This document shows positions 34,901 to 35,149 of a stretch of DNA of 35,149 nt, piece by piece. Both the position numbers and the translations under genes were made by a program. The first letter of the stretch is position 1, and the number at the start of each line of letters is the position of its first letter. The notes beneath the pieces were generated by a model. The model was not told the origin of the DNA. It did not search any database and was given only the letters and a program-made list of their open reading frames with translations. Origin of the DNA: an uncultured Chlorobiaceae bacterium (lineage in GTDB: Bacteria > Bacteroidota > Chlorobiia > Chlorobiales > Chlorobiaceae); NCBI GenBank assembly GCA_903994455.1, contig CAJEXI010000033.1, positions 1 to 35,149 of the forward strand, given 5' to 3'.

Positions 34901-35149
34901 ACCGATGGCAGTGCCACGCAGACGGTAAACGCAGTGTTCAGCATCACGGGAGCGAACGATCAACCAACGATCACCGGCACCAGCGCCAGCACCGTTACTG
35001 AAGACACCTCCGTCATCAACAATCATCTTACAACAAGCGGCACACTGACAATCAGCGATCCTGACCAGAATCAGTCATCTTTTGTTGCGCAGCCGAGCCA
35101 CGCAGGCACCTATGGCACCTTCACCCTCGATGCAGCAGGTCACTGGAGC
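19919..35149 (+). CDS. Giant DUF4347/FG-GAP/cadherin/VCBS repeat protein (3' end outside window)
   Basis: One frame is open for 5077 codons and runs off the window, so the product exceeds 500 kDa. Residues about 14-160 are a DUF4347 domain with His72 (HLVSHGG) and Cys115 (LLYGCSV). Further DUF4347 domains lie at about 1265-1454 (His1357, Cys1400) and 3391-3581 (His3483, Cys3526). Between them are many Ig-like modules of the type NTAPTVTAI...FSEAVTGVDAGDF, cadherin-like modules (about 1865-1965 and 2511-2616, again in the second copy) and a Calx-beta-like module (about 3591-3711). Two FG-GAP arrays carry the calcium-type VDIDGDGDLDAF. The end has VCBS-like repeats. No Sec signal peptide is visible. 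Such proteins are usually type I secretion substrates whose signal lies at the C-terminus, which is not in view. It is probably a surface adhesin or secreted matrix protein. Start ATG 19919 lacks a clear ribosome-binding site; ATG 19937 is an alternative. Confidence 0.88.
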   Translation, partial: MTLSYDMLINNPFAAREIIVIDSGVTDWKVLTAGLSPALPVLLLPARVDGLAALAEALAPYGQLDVLHLVSHGGSGFLSLGDGQLKSATLAAGGDALASLASHFTADSDLLLYGCSVAAGVQGEAFVTALSAGLNGVDIAASTDLTGPLTLHGDWDLEYTTGSIESATPFMAQGMQQTGHSLASTAPVINNLEGDSNSPGVNVPGNLDTGVAATVTDVDSPDFAGGYLLIEQLIGDGIFWGKDNALLFSSDSWPGCSDLVTVNNAQIGRVEYMPDTNWSTSGVAGVETNFPGLLNGRKGHDLKINLFPSTYSPPNAEATAANVSILLQLLGYSSPTPGIKKFQLTLADGDGGISSPVQFTMNAPFITSATYDVTTGVLAVTGTNFVELTGAANDIDVSKLSLVGDGSYTLTLASTSKVEITDATSFTVTLGNTDKAAVNAILTSNGTSSANSVLYNLAAADDWAAGAAAVVTVADLTGNSITVSGNNGNNNIAPTLTSISNVTGATEDTQQEITFTALTGWANAADSDGTVTAFVVKAVSTGTLKIGTAADTATAWNTSTNAVVDSTHHAYWTPAGNANGNLNAFTVVAKDNGGTESTTAIQVVVATAAVNDAPTDISLTVTTINESVAIASATVATLSGTDPESDTLTFTLVSGTGDTNNSSFTIDGTALKVGGSALAAGTYNLRIQATDNGTGNLTYDEAVTITVADDVAPTLSSSTPADNANAIAPVANIALVFDENIAAGTGNITLVNVTTGATVETFNIAVSDGTNGDQGGNASISGSTLIINPGINLAEATQYAVQIAATAIADTTGNSYAGIADTTTLNFTTGVTDSVAPVLLAIQRTAAEATNATTLTYTLLFNEAVTNVDTSDFAVSTTDTATGSITSVTGTGNTRTVTVETVSGTGKIGLSLNTGHGITDIAGNALPDGNPADNEVYIVDRTLPTLLSLNRLTAGDGTTNADSVQFLAVFSEPVSGIEAGDFALTGTATAGATITGISGNGSPVITVTVGSVSGDGTLGVALALSPTITDAIGNSLTNITPTSSVAESYMIDNSAPTAVSILRNAAELTTDGSITFDVVFSESVQNVSADDLVVTGAATGTIASVTGSGSAYTVTVNSVAGDGALGLSYAAAQNISDAGGNTFSGSLPGRNESYTVDNTAPVVTAISRASVNQIAASTATNAVFTVVFSEAVTGVAAEDFTVTGNALHGAVSVSSADGKVFQVTVANVNDTVGKTLGISFTGSANDVLNQTGSAQFTTGQTYTIGGLLLNEGAIDQAGLDTLTGANHSGMLHLVDAAGTASEVVILDSRLPGLASLMNGVHAGTDVWLLDAGSSALGQISSILGQYHNLNAVHLLSHGSAGEIYLGSETLSASTLASQSATLSGWGHALSDTGDVLLYGCNVGAGETGQHFIEALATATSADVAASDDLTGSSWLGGDWALEANAGVVDAHALILDNYTGIFTPAPAGDPTFQAALSNRFGLSDVGTSANPTLVDIDGDGDLDAFIGRSDGNTLFLRNTGSASSPAFSAAPTTSPYNSFGLSDVGSNASPTFVDIDGDGDLDAFIGNYSGFTYFYRNNGSASSAAFSLALPSAPYNPFGLTKASLRANPAFVDIDHDGDLDAFVSDSYGVTLFFRNTGSASSAAFVLVSSTPFGLSNVGNSASPTFVDIDGDGDFDAFVGNSNGDTLFFRNTGSASSPAFSAASSSSFGLSDVGSNASPTFVDIDGDGDLDAFVGNKAGDTLFFLNVPSNAAPAFIGDTTPADGTHDTGLSVNENAGATSIASLLGVTDTNSGQTLTWSVVSGQGPSHGTLSGFSTNPTATSGTGVTPAGVTYTPASNYSGTDSFQIQVSDGQSGTDTLTITVTVTDVNPSISATTYSVDENSSNATSAGTVTATGDTNGLIYSITGGNTGNVFAIDSSTGAITVAGTLDYETTGSYSLTVTVDDEDADTTADSTATITVNVTDLNEAPSDISLSTTSFDDAHTTAGAILTTISGADPDGSTPNKTLAYSLVTGSGATNNSAFTIDGSSLHVASGAALSAGTYNIRLCATDGGTTPLAYEEAFTITVTDAVPTLQSSSPTDSAASVAVTNNIVLTFSENITLGTGNIVLYDITGAGANSVSLDVASHNNQLEVNGATLIINPTNSLQTTNQYAVQIAATAIKDSSNQNYAGLADTTTLNFTTGTTDTIAPTATIVDVTDPVQPNAGTVNITFSEQVLNVDISDLTLTADTGSGPQSVNLTGLTVGGTGSSYTLDLSTVTATEGSYVLTLSPSNITDTTGNALAAGASDTFVIDRTAPTGVVFLRASANPSTADSVTFTAAFSEAVIGVDAADFALTGTAASGASIGTVTKLSDSVYTVVVNTITGDGTLGLNLNSSSTGITDVAGNAISGGLTGQLYSIDNTAPTVTAINRNDAAIISGGSASFTVSFSEAVTGVDAGDFVLSGTATSGAGIGTVTKLSDTVYTVAVTSISGNGTLALDFKSSGTGIADQAGNAIVAGFTTGDVYTIDTINPSVTASQAFNLPENMGSGFVIGQVNASDTNGVALYVIDSGDVSGYFAIDSYGVITLTSAGAASGAASVDYETSPNTFSLGIKAVDAAGNMSSSETVTIMVLNEVENSTPNLTIISNVTGGTEDTQQEITFAALTGLADEADSDGTVDAFVVKVVSTGTLKIGTAADTATAWNTSTNAVVDSTHHAYWTPAGNANGNLNAFTVVAKDNGGTESTTAIQVVVATAAVNDAPTDISLTVTTINESVAIASATVATLSGTDPESDTLTFTLVSGTGDTNNSSFTIDGTALKVGGSALAAGTYNLRIQATDNGTGNLTYDEAVTITVTDDVAPALTSSTPADDARAIAPGANIALMFNEAIAAGTGNITLINVTTGATVETFAIADNDGTNGDHGGNASISGATLTINPGSDLAEATQYAVQISATAVKDNANNAFAGISTTTTLNFTTDVTDSAAPVLLALQRTAAEATNAATLTYTLLFNEAVTNIDASDFAVSTTGTAMGSVTSVTGSGATRTVTVGSVTGTGKLGLSLNGGHGITDIAGNVLPDGNPADNEAYTVDRTLPTLVSLNRLNAGDGNTNADSVQFVALFSEAVSGVAAGDFALTGTATTGASITSISGNGSSVITITVDSVSGNGTLGVELAASPTITDAIGNSLTNITPTSSVAESYTIDNNAPTAVSILRNAAEITTDGSVTFDVVFSESVQNVSVDDFVVTGAATGTIASVTGSGSAYMVTLSSVAGDGALGLSYAGAQNISDAGGNAFAGSLPVRNESYAVDNSAPSVTAISRAGVNQIAAGTATNAVFTVLFSEAVAGVAAGDFTVTGDASHGAVSVSSADGKVFQITVADVNGTVGQTLGLSFTGNVNDAVNQTGNAPLTTGQSYTIGGVLLNEGSIDQAGLDALAGANHSGTLHLVDAVGTASEVVILDSRLPGLASLMDNVQSSTDVWLLDAGSSALGQISSILGQYHNLNAVHLLSHGSAGELYLGAETISASTLASQSATLSAWGHALSDTGDVLLYGCNVGAGETGQHFIEALATATSADVAASDDLTGSSWLGGDWALEANAGVVDTDSVLSVVDYTGIFIPPVSSGVAITLTGGATAVVEGGATDTYTVVLASAPTADVVITLDDTNGQVGFDKPTLTFTSANWSTAQTVTATAVNDTVGEGAHTGVIHHTALSTDANYNNISIENLVVAVGDNDLPVGDRTFQTAQSNPFSLSNVGNYVSPTFVDIDGDGDFDAFIGNKAGDTLFFLNTGSVSAAAFLSAQSNPFGLIDVGSNASPTFVDIDGDGDLDAFVGDVSGNTLFLQSTGNASSASFSAVQSNPFGLSKVNYYASPTLVDIDGDGDLDAFVGDASGNTQFFLNTGSASSAAFLSAQSNPFGMIDVGYNANPMLVDIDGDGDLDAFVGNSAGDMLFFRNTGSASSVAFVSAVTTPFGLSNVGYYANPMLVDIDGDGDLDAFVGNKVGDTLFFLNVPANAAPAFTGDTTPADGTHDTGLTVNENAVATDIATLLAVTDTDSGQTLTWSVVSGQGPSHGTLGGFTTNPMATSGTGVTPSSVTYTPTSNYIGSDTFQIQVSDGTATDTVTVTVTVTDVNPSISAATFVVDENSSNATAVGTVTATGDTNGLTYTITGGNTGNVFAINSTTGEITVAGALDYETTGSYSLTVAVDDEDADTTADSTATITVTVNNLPEGPVLLSASPLDNTTGVAVTSNVVLTFDQDVQLGSSGILTLYDITGVGANSIAIDVANHASQLATSGKTLTINPTGSLITTNQYAVQFTAGALKGSTNLAYAAISDTTTFNFTTGTTDTTAPTVTIADVTDPTQPNAGTVNITFSEQVLNVDISDLTLTSDTGSGAQSVSLTGLTVGGSGSSYTLDLSTVTATGGTYVLTLNPSDITDTTGNALAAGASDTFVIDRTVPTGVALLRASANPSTASSVNFTVAFSEAVTNVDAADFALTGTATSGASIGTVTKLSDSVYAVTVNSITGDGTLGLNLNSSTTGIADVAGNAISGGITGQLYTIDNTAPTVTAVNRNDAAIISGGSASFTVSFSEAVTGVDASDFALTGTATSGASIGTVTKLSDSVYTVTVTSISGNGTLALDIKSSGTGIADVVGNAIATGFTTGDVYTIDTTNPSATTSQAFNLPENMSDGFVIGQVRASDTNGVALYTIDSGDTNGYFAIDSYGVITLTSAGAASGAASVDYETSPNTFNLGIKAVDAAGNMSSSEMVTITVLDEVENRAPVAVADTVTAGEAGGIANGTAGTDPTGNVLTNDTDTDAGDTRIVIDILAGTTGSGTAVSASSTSTNSGTTVTGIYGSLVIGADGSYVYTVANSNSAVQALASNAQTLTDTFTYMVQDAGGLSDTTTLTVTITGSNDTPVVSAGTATATLAEAGGVANGTAGTASSSITLTKGDVDSTASYDTVAMVAAGWATSDTGLTYTKTGTYGTATLTLSTGVVSYVLSDSDTDTQALTSGSSVTDSFTVQVTDGSATQTVNAVFSITGANDQPTITGTSASTVTEDTSVINNHLTTSGTLTISDPDQNQSSFVAQPSHAGTYGTFTLDAAGHWS
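23711..24280 (+). other. Internal DUF4347 domain 2 (coding segment)
   Basis: The segment encodes GLLLNEGAIDQAGLDTL, EVVILDSRLPGLASLM, NAVHLLSHGSAGEIYLG, DVLLYGCNVGAGETGQHFIE and DVAASDDLTGSSWLGGDWAL. It matches the N-terminal DUF4347 domain with the same 43-residue spacing between the His of SHG and the Cys of YGC. It is followed directly by the FG-GAP array. Confidence 0.8.
24320..25165 (+). repeat. FG-GAP/VCBS-type calcium-binding array 1
   Basis: Five in-frame units of about 55-60 codons each contain VDIDGDGDLDAF-like loops (near 24397, 24577, 24757, 24916, 25084) followed by NTGSASSPAFSA. The DxDxDGD loops are calcium-binding in FG-GAP/integrin-type propellers. The third unit has H in the loop (DIDHDGD). 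Five units may form part of a seven-bladed propeller or a closed smaller one. Confidence 0.8.
30089..30658 (+). other. Internal DUF4347 domain 3 (coding segment)
   Basis: This is the block-B counterpart of domain 2, with NAVHLLSHGSAGELYLG and DVLLYGCNVGAGETGQHF. His3483 and Cys3526 keep the 43-residue spacing. The last 196 bp (from 30448) are identical to domain 2. Confidence 0.8.
30690..31050 (+). other. Calx-beta-like module unique to block B
   Basis: The segment encodes VAITLTGGATAVVEGGATDT, followed by YTVVLASAPTADVVITLDD and VTATAVNDTVGEGAHTGVIH. The pattern of EGG...Y.V.L...P...V.ITL, then AVND...EG.HTG, is that of Calx-beta modules. Block A has no equivalent between its DUF4347 domain and FG-GAP array. 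Confidence 0.65.
31060..31860 (+). repeat. FG-GAP/VCBS-type calcium-binding array 2
   Basis: Five units contain VDIDGDGD(L/F)DAF loops (near 31119, 31287, 31449, 31617, 31785) with a repeat of about 165 bp. They are followed by the linker NAAPAFTGDTTPADGTHDTG, shared with block A. All five calcium loops are intact, unlike array 1. Confidence 0.8.
34160..35149 (+). repeat. VCBS-type repeats at the visible C-terminal part of the giant protein
   Basis: At least two VCBS-like units and the start of a third are seen: AVADTVTAGEAGGIANGTAG with NVLTNDTDTDAGD, TPVVSAGTATATLAEAGGVA with LTYTKTGTYGTATLTLSTG, then TVTEDTSVINNHLTTSGTLT with YGTFTLDAAGHWS at the window edge. Such units are typical of large RTX-type adhesins secreted by type I systems. 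Confidence 0.75.

Noticed and set aside
21368..35026. Many 60-250-codon minus-strand frames, some present twice identically
   Set aside because: They are antisense to the giant gene; the identical pairs (for example 21622-21912 and 28000-28290) simply reflect the block A/B duplication.

Overview
The window looks like chromosomal accessory DNA from a green sulfur bacterium (Chlorobiaceae; Chlorobium/Pelodictyon type). This is an inference from gene content: a very large DUF4347/FG-GAP/cadherin/VCBS protein, a CHAT-NTPase-TPR protein, many toxin-antitoxin remnants and a dispersed palindromic element. No rRNA, tRNA or CRISPR array was seen.

Layout. Positions 1-2300 (minus strand) are a graveyard of toxin-antitoxin modules: a darG antitoxin gene broken by an in-frame stop and a frameshift, a possible darT tail, a frameshifted HigA-like antitoxin, a DUF2442 gene, and a RelE/ParE toxin reduced to its C-terminus next to its intact antitoxin. 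Positions 2460-7352 (plus) are a compact three-gene unit: a small two-helix membrane protein, a zinc-ribbon protein, and a 1377-residue CHAT protease-NTPase-TPR protein with 12-13 near-identical 40-residue repeats. This is the best candidate for an undescribed defence or cell-death system. Positions 7436-16352 hold a type I restriction-modification locus (hsdM, hsdS, hsdR). Between hsdS and hsdR lie a BrnT-like toxin with its ribbon-helix-helix antitoxin, and a divergent winged-helix/GHKL-ATPase/STAS-like regulator. Inverted copies of one ~112-bp palindromic element sit at 3-113 and 16423-16535, bracketing all of this.

Positions 16597-17556 encode an aldo/keto reductase. Positions 17557-18587 carry degenerate DNA: an IS transposase C-terminal remnant (minus) and a DUF4347-domain remnant (plus) that runs in frame into the next gene. 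Positions 18588-19835 encode a TIGR03032-family protein. From 19919 one reading frame runs off the window end (at least 5077 codons). It has three DUF4347 domains (one N-terminal, two internal), two FG-GAP propeller-like arrays, Ig-like, cadherin-like and Calx-beta-like modules, and VCBS-like repeats. Its middle consists of two tandem copies of a ~6.4-kb block, with tracts up to 484 bp that are identical.

How the parts may work together. The first half reads as a defence/addiction island in which intact systems (CHAT operon, type I R-M, BrnT/antitoxin) sit beside decayed ones. The second half reads as a surface or secreted giant-protein locus evolving by internal duplication and gene conversion. 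Both halves contain His/Cys-dyad proteins of possibly related fold: the CHAT domain and the DUF4347 domains.
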